In this document: in pieces, positions 39,012 through 47,641 of the stretch | How the letters are laid out: every line of letters begins with the position of its first letter | How positions within the stretch are numbered: the first letter of the stretch is position 1 | Source: Buttiauxella selenatireducens | GTDB taxonomy: Bacteria > Pseudomonadota > Gammaproteobacteria > Enterobacterales > Enterobacteriaceae | Direction: 5' to 3' | NCBI RefSeq assembly: GCF_031432975.1 | Contig: NZ_CP133838.1 | Coordinates: forward strand, 3,658,001-3,722,000 | Length of the DNA: 64,000 nt | Notes under the pieces: model-generated | Seen by the model: only the letters and a program-made list of their open reading frames with translations | The model's database searches: none | Told to the model about the DNA's origin: nothing | Made by a program: the position numbers and the translations under genes

Positions 39012-39204
39012 CGACATTACTCTCTTGCTCAAGCCGCCACCCAGGGCAGCACGAAGTGTTAAGAGGTGCAGTGTGCCACAACGTCATGTCGGTAAGAAGA
39101 GCGAGCCTGATGTTATATGCTGATTTTTCGAGCGTTTCGGAAGATTCATTATCCATTTTCAGGCTATGCTTGAAGACTTCACTATTTTCACAAGGAGTGG
39201 ATAG

Positions 39205-40929
39205 ATGTCTAACCCGTTTATTAATGAGCTAAGCCGCCTGGTGGGCAGTCAACATGTGCTAACCGATGCGGCAAAAACGGCGCGTTATCGTAAAGGTTTC
39301 CGCTCCGGCCAGGGCGATGCGCTGGCGGTCGTTTTCCCCGGAACTTTGCTTGAGTTATGGCGAGTACTGAGCGCGTGTGTCAGCACCGACAAAATCATTC
39401 TGATGCAGGCGGCTAATACCGGTTTGACCGAAGGCTCAACCCCAAATGGCAACGATTACGATCGTGAAATTGTCATCATCAGCACACTGCGTCTGGATAA
39501 ATTACAGTTGTTGGATGGCGGAAAGCAGGTTCTCGCGTTTCCCGGCAGCACACTCTATCAACTGGAAAAAGCGCTTAAACCCCTTGGACGTGAGCCGCAC
39601 TCCGTTATCGGTTCGTCTTGTATTGGGGCTTCGGTCATTGGCGGGATTTGTAATAACTCCGGCGGCTCCCTGGTAAAACGTGGGCCAGCCTATACAGAGA
39701 TGGCGCTGTATGCGCGTATTGATGAGCAAGGCAAATTAACCCTGGTGAACCATCTGGGAATCGACCTCGGAGCCACACCGGAGCAAATTCTCGGCAAGCT
39801 CGATGACGAGCGAGTGAAGCCAGAAAATGTGCTACACGACCAACGCCAAGCATCTGATAAAGACTATGCAGAGCGCGTGCGCAACGTTGATGCGGACACG
39901 CCATCACGCTTTAATGCTGATCCAAGCCGCCTTTTTGAAGCCTCTGGCTGTGCCGGAAAACTCGCCGTCTTTGCTGTACGCCTCGACACCTTTGTTGCCG
40001 AAAAGCAAAACGAAGTGTTTTACATCGGCACCAACAAACCTGAAGTACTGACCGAAATCCGTCGCCATATCCTGGCAAATTTTGAAAACCTGCCCGTCGC
40101 GGGCGAATACATGCACCGGGATATTTACGATATTGCCGAGGTGTATGGCAAAGACACGTTCATGATGATCGATAAACTCGGTACCGACAAACTGCCGATG
40201 TTCTTCACCCTGAAAGGCCGTACGGATGCGTGGCTTGAAAAAGTCCCGTTCGTTAAGCCTCACTTCACCGATCGTGTTTTACAGCGCCTGAGTCGCTGGA
40301 CTCCGGGCCATTTACCGCCGCGTATGAAAGAGTGGCGTGGAAAATACGAACATCATCTGTTGTTGAAGATGTCCGGTGAAGGGATTGCCGAAGCACGCAA
40401 CTGGCTGGAAAGTTATTTCCAGCAGGCGGAAGGTGGCTTTTTCGTCTGTACGCCAACGGAAGGGGCGAAGGCATTTTTACACCGCTTCGCCGCAGCGGGT
40501 GCCGCGATACGTTATCACGCGGTACATGCTAACGAAGTCGAAGATATCCTGGCGTTGGATATCGCTCTGCGTCGTAACGACCAGGAATGGTTTGAGCATT
40601 TACCGCCGGAAATCAGCAGCCAGATAAGCCATAGCCTGTATTACGGCCACTTCATGTGCCATGTCTTCCATCAGGATTACATTGTGAAAAAAGGGGTTGA
40701 TGTCCATGCGTTGAAAGAGCAGATGCTCGAGCTGCTTCGCGCGCGCGGAGCACAGTATCCGGCTGAACATAACGTCGGGCATTTGTATGAAGCGCCAGAC
40801 AGCTTAAAGCAGTTTTATCAGGCCAATGACCCGACTAACAGCATGAACCCAGGCATTGGTAAAACCACCAAGCATAAATGGTGGGAGGAAAAGGACTGCA
40901 ACCACACGCATCACCACGGTCCTCATTAA
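39205..40929 (+). CDS. dld: Quinone-dependent D-lactate dehydrogenase Dld
   Basis: 574 residues (E. coli 571). A peripheral membrane flavoprotein oxidising D-lactate to pyruvate and feeding the quinone pool. N-terminal FAD-binding PCMH domain: MQAANTGLTEGSTPNG, then EPHSVIGSSCIGASVIGGICNNSGGSLVKRGPAYTEM. The C-terminal membrane-binding and cap domain is intact, with EHNVGHLYEAPDSLKQFYQANDPTNSMNPGIGKT near the end. CAAGGAGTGG precedes the start. Divergent from bglX, as in E. coli. Confidence 0.97.
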   Translation: MSNPFINELSRLVGSQHVLTDAAKTARYRKGFRSGQGDALAVVFPGTLLELWRVLSACVSTDKIILMQAANTGLTEGSTPNGNDYDREIVIISTLRLDKLQLLDGGKQVLAFPGSTLYQLEKALKPLGREPHSVIGSSCIGASVIGGICNNSGGSLVKRGPAYTEMALYARIDEQGKLTLVNHLGIDLGATPEQILGKLDDERVKPENVLHDQRQASDKDYAERVRNVDADTPSRFNADPSRLFEASGCAGKLAVFAVRLDTFVAEKQNEVFYIGTNKPEVLTEIRRHILANFENLPVAGEYMHRDIYDIAEVYGKDTFMMIDKLGTDKLPMFFTLKGRTDAWLEKVPFVKPHFTDRVLQRLSRWTPGHLPPRMKEWRGKYEHHLLLKMSGEGIAEARNWLESYFQQAEGGFFVCTPTEGAKAFLHRFAAAGAAIRYHAVHANEVEDILALDIALRRNDQEWFEHLPPEISSQISHSLYYGHFMCHVFHQDYIVKKGVDVHALKEQMLELLRARGAQYPAEHNVGHLYEAPDSLKQFYQANDPTNSMNPGIGKTTKHKWWEEKDCNHTHHHGPH

Positions 40930-41048
40930 GTTATGCCGCCAAATAACAGGATTGAGTTGTTGCTCGCTTGTTTTTTGTACTAGATTAAGATGCGACCAAA
41001 GTGGTGTGACCACATGCCACTTTACTATCCTGCGTACAGGAGCCAGAG

Positions 41049-41600
41049 ATGTCAGTGCTCGAAACCGTGCCGAGTGTACGATTACACGTTCGTGATGCCA
41101 CCGCCGACGACATTCCCGCCATCGCTGCCATTTATGAATGGCACGTCCTGCATGGCCGCAGTTCTTTCGAGGAAGTCCCGCCCACACTTACTCAAATGGC
41201 CGAACGCCTGACTGCGGTTCATGCCCAGCAACTTCCTTGGCTGGTCGCGGTGTACAGCGGAATTGTGGTGGGTTTTAGCTATGCGACGGCCTATCGCTCA
41301 CGTTCGGCGTACCGTTTTACCGTTGAAGACTCGGTTTATATTGACGCCAGTATGACGGGAAAAGGTGTAGGGCGAGAGCTATTAAGCACGCTGATTACTC
41401 GCTGCGAACAGGGCCCGTGGCGGCAAATGGTGGCGGTGATTGGCGATGGTGAGAACAATTCAGGTTCGTGTCGTCTGCACAAACAGCTCGGTTTCGAAGT
41501 GGCTGGGCAACTTCGCAATGTGGGATTCAAGCTGGGTGGCTGGCGAGATACCTTGATTATGCAGCGCCCGCTCAATGATGGAGACAGGACGCTGCCGTAA
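41049..41600 (+). CDS. GNAT N-acetyltransferase, phosphinothricin/methionine-sulfoximine type
   Basis: 183 residues with the GNAT fold of the Pat/MnaT (YncA) group: VRDATADDIPAIAAIYEWHVLHGRSSFEE is the N-terminal substrate arm typical of phosphinothricin acetyltransferases, and the acetyl-CoA loop is SMTGKGVGRELLSTLI (residues ~98-113), followed by NNSGSCRLHKQLGFEVAGQLRNVGFKLGGWRDTLIMQ. Such enzymes acetylate methionine derivatives or N-terminal residues. It is an insertion relative to E. coli, where pbpG follows dld. Cytoplasmic, single gene, convergent with pbpG. Confidence 0.82.
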   Translation: MSVLETVPSVRLHVRDATADDIPAIAAIYEWHVLHGRSSFEEVPPTLTQMAERLTAVHAQQLPWLVAVYSGIVVGFSYATAYRSRSAYRFTVEDSVYIDASMTGKGVGRELLSTLITRCEQGPWRQMVAVIGDGENNSGSCRLHKQLGFEVAGQLRNVGFKLGGWRDTLIMQRPLNDGDRTLP

Positions 41601-41635
41601 TACCCTTCATACTTCAAGTTGCAGGGTATTTATCG

Positions 41636-42577
41636 CTAGTCGTCTATTGCATTGCCCTGATGACTGTTATTCGCCATCTGTGCAGATTTTTGCTTTTTAT
41701 ACGCCAGAGCCGATGAAGGAACAGGCGTCACCTTGCCCGTCTCCATCCAGTTACGTAAACGGTTTGCATCGGCAAAGTGGGTATATTTTCCGAAGGCATC
41801 CAGCACCACCAGCGCCACCGGACGGTTGTTAATCATGGTGCGCATGACCAGGCAGTGACCAGCGTTGTTAGTGAATCCCGTTTTGGTGAGCTGAATATCC
41901 CATTTGTTGTTATAAACCAAATGGTTGGTATTGCGGAACGGCAGCGTATAAGCCGGATTAGCAAAGGTCGCCATATCTTCTTTCGTCGTGCTCAACTGGC
42001 CAAGCAGCGGATATTGCCGGGAAGCAATCAGCAGTTTCGATAAGTCACGCGCGGTGGAAACGTTTTGAATCGACAACCCGGTTGGTTCAACGTAACGGGT
42101 GTGTGTCATGCCCAGGGATTTGGCTTTCGCATTCATTGCGCGAATAAATGCGTTATACCCACCTGGATAATGATGGGCCAGACTCGCCGCCGCACGGTTT
42201 TCTGACGACATTAACGCCAGCAACATCATGTCTTTACGGTTAATTTTACTGTTCAAACGTACGCGCGAATAAACACCTTTCATTTCCGGTGTCTGGCTGA
42301 TGTCGACACTCAGCATTTCATCCATCGGCAGGTTCGCATCCAGAACCACCATCGCTGTCATCAATTTGGTTATTGAGGCAATGGGGCGCACCAGATCGGG
42401 ATGGCTGGAATACAAAATTTTATTGGTTTGCAGATCGACGATCATGGCACTGCCGGAAGCGATTTCTTGCCCGGCACTAACCTGTTGTACAGTGGCTTTT
42501 GTCGCAGCCTGAGAAGCGAATGGAACGGCAATCATCAGCGCGAGGCTGAGCAACGAGAGACGAATTTTTGTCGGCAT
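41636..42577 (-). CDS. pbpG: D-alanyl-D-alanine endopeptidase PbpG (PBP7)
   Basis: 313 residues from ATG 42577 (E. coli 310). A periplasmic penicillin-binding endopeptidase that cuts D-Ala-meso-DAP cross-links. Signal peptide about 24 residues ([19 protein letters not shown]). The three active-site motifs are SITK at residues 68-71, SSEN in [19 protein letters not shown], and KTG in [14 protein letters not shown]. Complete and in the dld-pbpG-yohC order of E. coli. Confidence 0.95.
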   Translation of the reverse strand: MPTKIRLSLLSLALMIAVPFASQAATKATVQQVSAGQEIASGSAMIVDLQTNKILYSSHPDLVRPIASITKLMTAMVVLDANLPMDEMLSVDISQTPEMKGVYSRVRLNSKINRKDMMLLALMSSENRAAASLAHHYPGGYNAFIRAMNAKAKSLGMTHTRYVEPTGLSIQNVSTARDLSKLLIASRQYPLLGQLSTTKEDMATFANPAYTLPFRNTNHLVYNNKWDIQLTKTGFTNNAGHCLVMRTMINNRPVALVVLDAFGKYTHFADANRLRNWMETGKVTPVPSSALAYKKQKSAQMANNSHQGNAIDD

Positions 42578-42787
42578 GGTGACACTTCTGTAATGATTCA
42601 GGTTACTCATCATCTTTCCAGTTGCAGATGCGTTGGCTTGCCGCCTTCCTGCCACTGGAAATCCATTGAATATATGTATGTGTCCATCGAATCTGTTCAC
42701 AGCACGTATGAATAGAGCGAGGCGCCAGCATAATACTCTGACGCCCCGGAGAACTACCACAATTGAATCGTAATTGTTTTATACCCT

Positions 42788-43375
42788 TCAAAACAGCCGG
42801 TATCCATAACCCCACAAAATGACACTCATGGCTAAAAGCACTTCAAGAACCAGTACACCAATGGCGAGCGTGGAGCTTGAAAAGCTCATCCCCTCTTCTT
42901 TATTGATACCCAGGAACTCAGGCACACCGACGTACAGCAAATAGCCGGTGTAAATCAGCGCAATAGCACCAACCAAAACACATAACCACACCAGTGGATA
43001 CAGTGCCACAAGGCCGCTTAGAAACAGCGGAGTCGCAACATATCCGGCAAACACCATGCAACGCGCCAACGACGGACGATGAGGATAGTTACGAGCCATC
43101 CACCAAATGACACGTCCCATCACGGCGACACCAGCCAACATCAGTGCATAAAACAGTACGCCTAAATAGAATCCGGTAAACATCGACAATTTAACGAAGG
43201 TACCATCACCAAAATTCCAGCCAATTTGGGTTGTGCCAATAAACGCACAGATAACCGGAATGGCCGCCATGATTAACACATGGTGCGTGTAGTGATGTGT
43301 TACCGTTTCGTTCTCGCGTTTTATGTTCTGCATTTCACGATTAGGATGGGAAAAAAGCCCCCAGACATGACTCAT
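42788..43375 (-). CDS. yohC: Inner-membrane protein YohC (YIP1 family)
   Basis: 195 residues, the E. coli length, highly similar throughout (MSHVWGLFSHPNREM, HHYTHHVLIMAAIPVICAFIGTTQIGWNFGDGT). Five predicted helices from the YIP1 domain. Function unknown. A 5' segment with GGCGTTATG and a strong GAGGCG site starts it. The gap between pbpG and yohC (42578-42787) contains ERIC-like fragments near 42618-42660 but no gene. Confidence 0.92.
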   Translation of the reverse strand: MSHVWGLFSHPNREMQNIKRENETVTHHYTHHVLIMAAIPVICAFIGTTQIGWNFGDGTFVKLSMFTGFYLGVLFYALMLAGVAVMGRVIWWMARNYPHRPSLARCMVFAGYVATPLFLSGLVALYPLVWLCVLVGAIALIYTGYLLYVGVPEFLGINKEEGMSFSSSTLAIGVLVLEVLLAMSVILWGYGYRLF

Positions 43376-43483
43376 AACGCCTCCTGAGATGCCAAAAAAA
43401 ATCGATTAAGCACAGATAAAGTATAATGCACAACGGCTGGATTGTTTTTTAATCAGTTATAAATTGGAGCGACCAGATTCACT

Positions 43484-44047
43484 ATGGATATCAATAATCT
43501 CATCGCGCATTACGGTTATGCCGCTCTGATTCTGGGCAGCATGGCTGAAGGGGAAACGGTGACGCTGTTGGGTGGCATTGCTGCGCACCAGGGGTTGCTG
43601 AAGTATCCGCTGGTAGTGCTGTCTGTCGCACTGGGCGGTATGATTGGCGACCAACTGCTGTACCTGATTGGCAGACGTTTTCGCGGCTCCATTCCAGAAC
43701 GTTTTAATAAGCACAAAAAGAAAATCACCAAAGCCCAGGATCTGATCAACCGCCATCCCTATTGGTTTGTCATTGGCTCGCGCTTTATGTACGGCTTTCG
43801 GGTGATAAGCCCCATCTTGATTGGCGCCAGTCACCTGCCTCCCAAAATCTTTCTCCCCCTCAACATTGTAGGCGCACTACTTTGGGCAACCATTTTCACC
43901 ACTCTGGGGTATTTGGGCGGCGAAGTTGTTGGCCCATGGCTACATAACCTGGACCAACATATTAAGCACTGGATTTGGCTGGTAGGCGTGGTTGCGGTGG
44001 TGTGGCTGGTGCGGTACTGGTTTAAACGCCGGGAGAGCGATAAATAA
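43484..44047 (+). CDS. yohD: DedA-family inner-membrane protein YohD
   Basis: 187 residues (E. coli 192). DedA/SNARE-associated family: NLIAHYGYAALILGSMAEGETVTLLGGIAAHQG has the conserved acidic residues of the first re-entrant segment, GGMIGDQLLYLIGRRFRG and FVIGSRFMYGFRVISPILIGAS the FxxR...G signature, and a C-terminal helix follows. These proteins move undecaprenyl phosphate or related lipids across the membrane. Divergent from yohC; ends two bases before the convergent yohF. Confidence 0.93.
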   Translation: MDINNLIAHYGYAALILGSMAEGETVTLLGGIAAHQGLLKYPLVVLSVALGGMIGDQLLYLIGRRFRGSIPERFNKHKKKITKAQDLINRHPYWFVIGSRFMYGFRVISPILIGASHLPPKIFLPLNIVGALLWATIFTTLGYLGGEVVGPWLHNLDQHIKHWIWLVGVVAVVWLVRYWFKRRESDK

Positions 44048-44049
44048 GC

Positions 44050-44823
44050 TTACCCTTTCGGTTTAAAATGAGGGTTGGCAAACATAAAACCGCCGTCGAC
44101 GATAAACGATTGTCCGGTGGTATAGCTGGCGCTGTCAGAACACAACCATGCGACAAGGCTCGCAATTTCTTCAGTTTCCCCCGCCCGACCTAAGGGGATC
44201 TCAGGGATTCTGCTTTTGCTTCCGTCACCTTCACTCATGTTATTCATCGGCGTGGCAATGGCTCCAGGCGCGACGGCATTAACCAGAATTTTATGCTGTA
44301 CCAACTCCATCGCCATTGATTTGGTTAACCCGCCCAACGCATGTTTCGCTGCGGTGTAGGCGCACGCTTCAGGCAGCGGGGTGTGCTCGTGAACCGACGT
44401 GATATTGACAATTCTGCCGCCATTACCCTGGGCAATCATGGCGCGCGCCACCTTCTGCGAACAGATAAATGCGCCATCAACATCCACGGTGAACAGCTCA
44501 CGCCACTCCTCCAGCGTGACATCCAGGAAAGGATTTTTGCTCATTGCCCCGGCGTTATTCACCAGCGCGTCCACGCGCCCGAAACGGCAAATCAATTCAT
44601 CAATCCCCGCCGCACCGTCTGGAAGATGGGCTAAATCGAGTTGCACTGTCTCAGCACGACGACCAAAACCGCCGACTAATCGTGCCGTTTCTTGTGCCCC
44701 CTGCTCATCCGAATGCCAGGTGATGCCGATATCGAACCCCTGCTGGGCCAATATCAGCGCACATTTTTTGCCAATACCCGAATCCGACGCCGTGACGATA
44801 GCCACTTTGTGAGCCGTTCTCAT
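44050..44823 (-). CDS. yohF: SDR oxidoreductase YohF
   Basis: 257 residues from ATG 44823, which has GGAGGTGGGGG directly upstream (E. coli 253). A classical short-chain dehydrogenase: VAIVTASDSGIGKKCA (NAD(P) motif), NNAGAM, catalytic Ser in NITSVHEHTP and YTAAK with Tyr and Lys present, then AVAPGAIATPM. Resembles acetoin reductase; the substrate is not certain. Its promoter must lie within or before the ERIC element that starts 11 bases upstream of the start codon. Confidence 0.92.
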   Translation of the reverse strand: MRTAHKVAIVTASDSGIGKKCALILAQQGFDIGITWHSDEQGAQETARLVGGFGRRAETVQLDLAHLPDGAAGIDELICRFGRVDALVNNAGAMSKNPFLDVTLEEWRELFTVDVDGAFICSQKVARAMIAQGNGGRIVNITSVHEHTPLPEACAYTAAKHALGGLTKSMAMELVQHKILVNAVAPGAIATPMNNMSEGDGSKSRIPEIPLGRAGETEEIASLVAWLCSDSASYTTGQSFIVDGGFMFANPHFKPKG

Positions 44824-44833
44824 CCCCCACCTC

Positions 44834-44951
44834 CCCTTCATACTTCGAGCTGCATCTTTGTTGGCTTTCCTCGCTCACCCCAGTCACTTACTCGAGTAAG
44901 CTCCAGGGCTTCGCTGTGTCGCCGCCTCAATGCATCTCGAATTATTTTGGG
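44834..44951. repeat. ERIC element between yohF and mdtQ
   Basis: About 118 bp with CGCTCACCCCAGTCACTTAC, then GTAAGCTCCAGGG, bounded by CTTCATACTTCGAGCTGCA and TGCATCTCGAATTATTTTGG. It is the ERIC consensus in the orientation opposite to the copy at 25.6 kb. It forms the leader of yohF and overlaps the distal part of its ribosome-binding region. Confidence 0.9.
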
Positions 44952-45002
44952 GAGAACTATTAAACTGCATCTAATTATAGGAGGTGGCGAGAATCCCGTA
45001 CG

Positions 45003-46448
45003 TTACGCTTTACCGGCCTGATAACCGCCGCCTAATGCGGAGATTAACTGCACATCGGCGTTAAGCCATTGGCCGTGAAGCTGGATGGCGCGCGCCTGTT
45101 CTGACAAATCCGGCAATGTCGCCGCACTCATCCGCGCACCGGAAATAATTCCTGCATGGTACTTTGCCTGCGCCAGGGCTTTGAGCTTTTGCGTACCCTG
45201 CATGATGGTAAGTTGATGCTCGTTTTCCGCCGCAACCGCATTCAGTTGACTGGCCGCTTTCTCGACATCGTTAACCGCGCCAACCACCGCCTTGTTGTAG
45301 CTGGCAATCGACAAGTTGCTTTGCGCACGCACGATATCGAGATTGGCGTTCAGGCGTCCGCTGTCAAAAATAGGTAACGTGAAGCCCCCGATGACGCCCA
45401 TTTGCTGTGCTGAACCACGGAACAAATCGCTCAGATGTAACGCATCATTTTGCAGAAAGGCACTCAGGTTTACATCGGGATAAAAAGCCGCTTTGGCAGC
45501 GTCGACGCTGCTAAGAGAAGATTCGATGTACCAGTGTGCTTCCTGAAGATCAGGACGACGGGCCAGCAGTTCATAACCCATATGGTCTGGCGCACGGCTA
45601 CTCACCTTAGGCAACGGCACAGGTTTAATCGTCGAGGCTGCATGCGCATCCCCGGTTATCGCTGCAAGCTGCGCTTTAGCGATGTTGATGCGTCCGTCGA
45701 TATCATCAATCTGTTGCTGAGTTTTCACGAAATCGATATTGGATTCGACGTCGTCAGTCGACGAGTTAATCCCCTCGGCGTACAGACTGGTTTCGACATC
45801 AACGATTTTTTTCTGTGCCTCCAGCGTTTGTTGCTTCACATCTTTTAACGCCAACAGCGTTTGCATATCCCAATACAGGCGCACGACATTGGTAGAAATG
45901 ACCTGTTTCGCCTGCGCAAGTTCGGCCTGTTTCGCTCGCATAACGCCGACTTTCGCTTCCACTTCTGCGCGATTCTTGCCCCACAAATCCAGATCCCAAC
46001 TGGCTGTCAGTCCAAAATTACCGTTGGTGTAGTATGGCCCTGTGGTACCTGCCGCGGGATCAGTCAGAGCAAACGGCCCCATCACCCCTTCCTGGGACAT
46101 TTTCTGGCGCTCGAGATTGGCTGAGAAATCCATTTGCGGGCCGTCGTTAGCTTCCTGCATCTGTGTTTGCGCTTGTGCAAGCTTGATACGCTGCTGCACC
46201 ACAGCGAGATCCGGCGAATCTTTAAGCGAGCGCTCCACCAGACTGTCTATTTGGCTGTCGTGATAACCTCGCCACCAGTCGCTGCCCGGCCAGCCATGCG
46301 CCAGTTCCGGAGGAAGCTGGGTTTCGAGTTGTTGTGGAGGCGTTTTTTGTGCAAGAGGTGCATCGTCATTGTGCATGGGTGCGCAGCCGGATAAAGCCAG
46401 CATTATCGCAACGCCAGTCGCCGCGAGAGGGAAACGTGAGGAAGTCAT
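45003..46448 (-). CDS. mdtQ: Outer-membrane efflux lipoprotein MdtQ, intact
   Basis: 481 residues. An RND/NodT-type outer membrane factor with a lipoprotein signal: LAATGVAIMLALSGC, where Cys22 is lipidated. Two OEP repeats follow, with NFGLTASWDLDLWGKNRAEV, SRAPDHMGYELLARRPDLQEAHW, YPDVNLSAF and LPIFDSGRLNANLD. It forms a trimeric channel for drug or dye export. In E. coli K-12 the orthologue is broken; here it is full-length, with the Tol-C-like helices complete. No inner-membrane pump lies beside it. Confidence 0.9.
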   Translation of the reverse strand: MTSSRFPLAATGVAIMLALSGCAPMHNDDAPLAQKTPPQQLETQLPPELAHGWPGSDWWRGYHDSQIDSLVERSLKDSPDLAVVQQRIKLAQAQTQMQEANDGPQMDFSANLERQKMSQEGVMGPFALTDPAAGTTGPYYTNGNFGLTASWDLDLWGKNRAEVEAKVGVMRAKQAELAQAKQVISTNVVRLYWDMQTLLALKDVKQQTLEAQKKIVDVETSLYAEGINSSTDDVESNIDFVKTQQQIDDIDGRINIAKAQLAAITGDAHAASTIKPVPLPKVSSRAPDHMGYELLARRPDLQEAHWYIESSLSSVDAAKAAFYPDVNLSAFLQNDALHLSDLFRGSAQQMGVIGGFTLPIFDSGRLNANLDIVRAQSNLSIASYNKAVVGAVNDVEKAASQLNAVAAENEHQLTIMQGTQKLKALAQAKYHAGIISGARMSAATLPDLSEQARAIQLHGQWLNADVQLISALGGGYQAGKA

Positions 46449-46617
46449 AAATAACCATGGAGTATAAGAAAGCGCTCAGGTTACGCATTCAGGCACTGAA
46501 ACTTTTAGGTATCAGTGGTAATACACCAATGGTTAATAAGGGATACAATTTGAAATTAGTTTCATTGAAAATTATAAGTCAGCTAAAAATAAGCGTCATA
46601 AGGTATTCATCCAATAA

Positions 46618-47451
46618 TTACATCGCTCGTTTACGCTCAGCACTTGGCGTCACGCCAAACACTTTCTTATAGGAGGTCGTGAAATGGTTGCTGTTGGCAA
46701 AACCACACAAAAACGCCACTTCGGTAATCGTCATATCGGTTTCTTTGAGTTTGACGCGTGCCGACACCAGCCGCAGTCGTTTCAGGTAGTTTTCCGGCGT
46801 CAGACCCGTCACTTCTTTTATATGACGAGAAGTGGTGCGCTGAGTGAGATGGAACTGGTTTGCGAGGTGCTGCCAATCAATTTCGTTAAAACAGTTTTCT
46901 TGCAAATGGCTGAGTAATTTATGCAGTTTGTAGCGCGTATTGCTGTATTCCGCCTGCGATTGCGCATAAGTAATATGAGTCACTAAGGTAAAAAATAGCG
47001 ACTCTTTTAATGCCTGATTGTCGGAACTCGAGAGCTCTTTGCGGAAAATTTCACTAATCAGCCGTTTGCACTGCGCTTTTGTTTCCGGCGTAAGCCAGCC
47101 GTAATTCGCCGCCCTGCTGCCAGTCATTCGGGTTAATAACCCTTCAATTCCGGTTAAAAAAACAAACTCCAGCTGCGGGTTAATTAAAATATTGATGAGC
47201 TTTAACGTGCCCAATTCATCGTAAAAATGAACATCGTTCTCGCAAATAAAAAACACATCACCCTGCTGGATAAAAATCGGCTTGCCATTAATGACATGCA
47301 GGCCGTGTCCTTCATCAACAATCACCAGTTCTTGAAAGCTGTGGCTATGCTCGCAATTATTGTCTTCCGGGTCGCTGGCATAGAGAGAAAGTTTGCAATG
47401 CTCATCGGGAAAGTACTGACTGATTTCTAGTTTATTCATCATGCCGTTCAC
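46618..47451 (-). CDS. AraC-family transcriptional regulator
   Basis: 277 residues from GTG 47451, which has GGTGGG five bases upstream; ATG 47442 is the alternative. An N-terminal cupin-like effector domain (CEHSHSFQELVIVDEGHGLHVINGKPIFIQQGDVFFICENDVHFY) and C-terminal AraC double helix-turn-helix (LANQFHLTQRTTSRHIKEVTGLTPENYLKRLRL and ITEVAFLCGFANSNHFTTSYKKVFGVTPSAER). The layout resembles the rhamnose regulators RhaS/RhaR. It is divergent from the glycosidase gene at 47642, so it is the probable activator of that operon. Confidence 0.87.
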   Translation of the reverse strand: MNGMMNKLEISQYFPDEHCKLSLYASDPEDNNCEHSHSFQELVIVDEGHGLHVINGKPIFIQQGDVFFICENDVHFYDELGTLKLINILINPQLEFVFLTGIEGLLTRMTGSRAANYGWLTPETKAQCKRLISEIFRKELSSSDNQALKESLFFTLVTHITYAQSQAEYSNTRYKLHKLLSHLQENCFNEIDWQHLANQFHLTQRTTSRHIKEVTGLTPENYLKRLRLVSARVKLKETDMTITEVAFLCGFANSNHFTTSYKKVFGVTPSAERKRAM

Positions 47452-47641
47452 TCAAACCCACCTGGCGAAAAAATAGAACACTCCAGCCCAAATAACGATC
47501 CCGATTTTGCAATTTGTGATCGCCCGCATCAGCACCCCACTCAAAATGCCAATTGCTGACCATTACTGGCAACCAGAGAAGAGATCGCCACAAGCGTTGC
47601 CCCCTAAACTCCGGTCATTCCTTCATCACAAAGGGCGCGGT

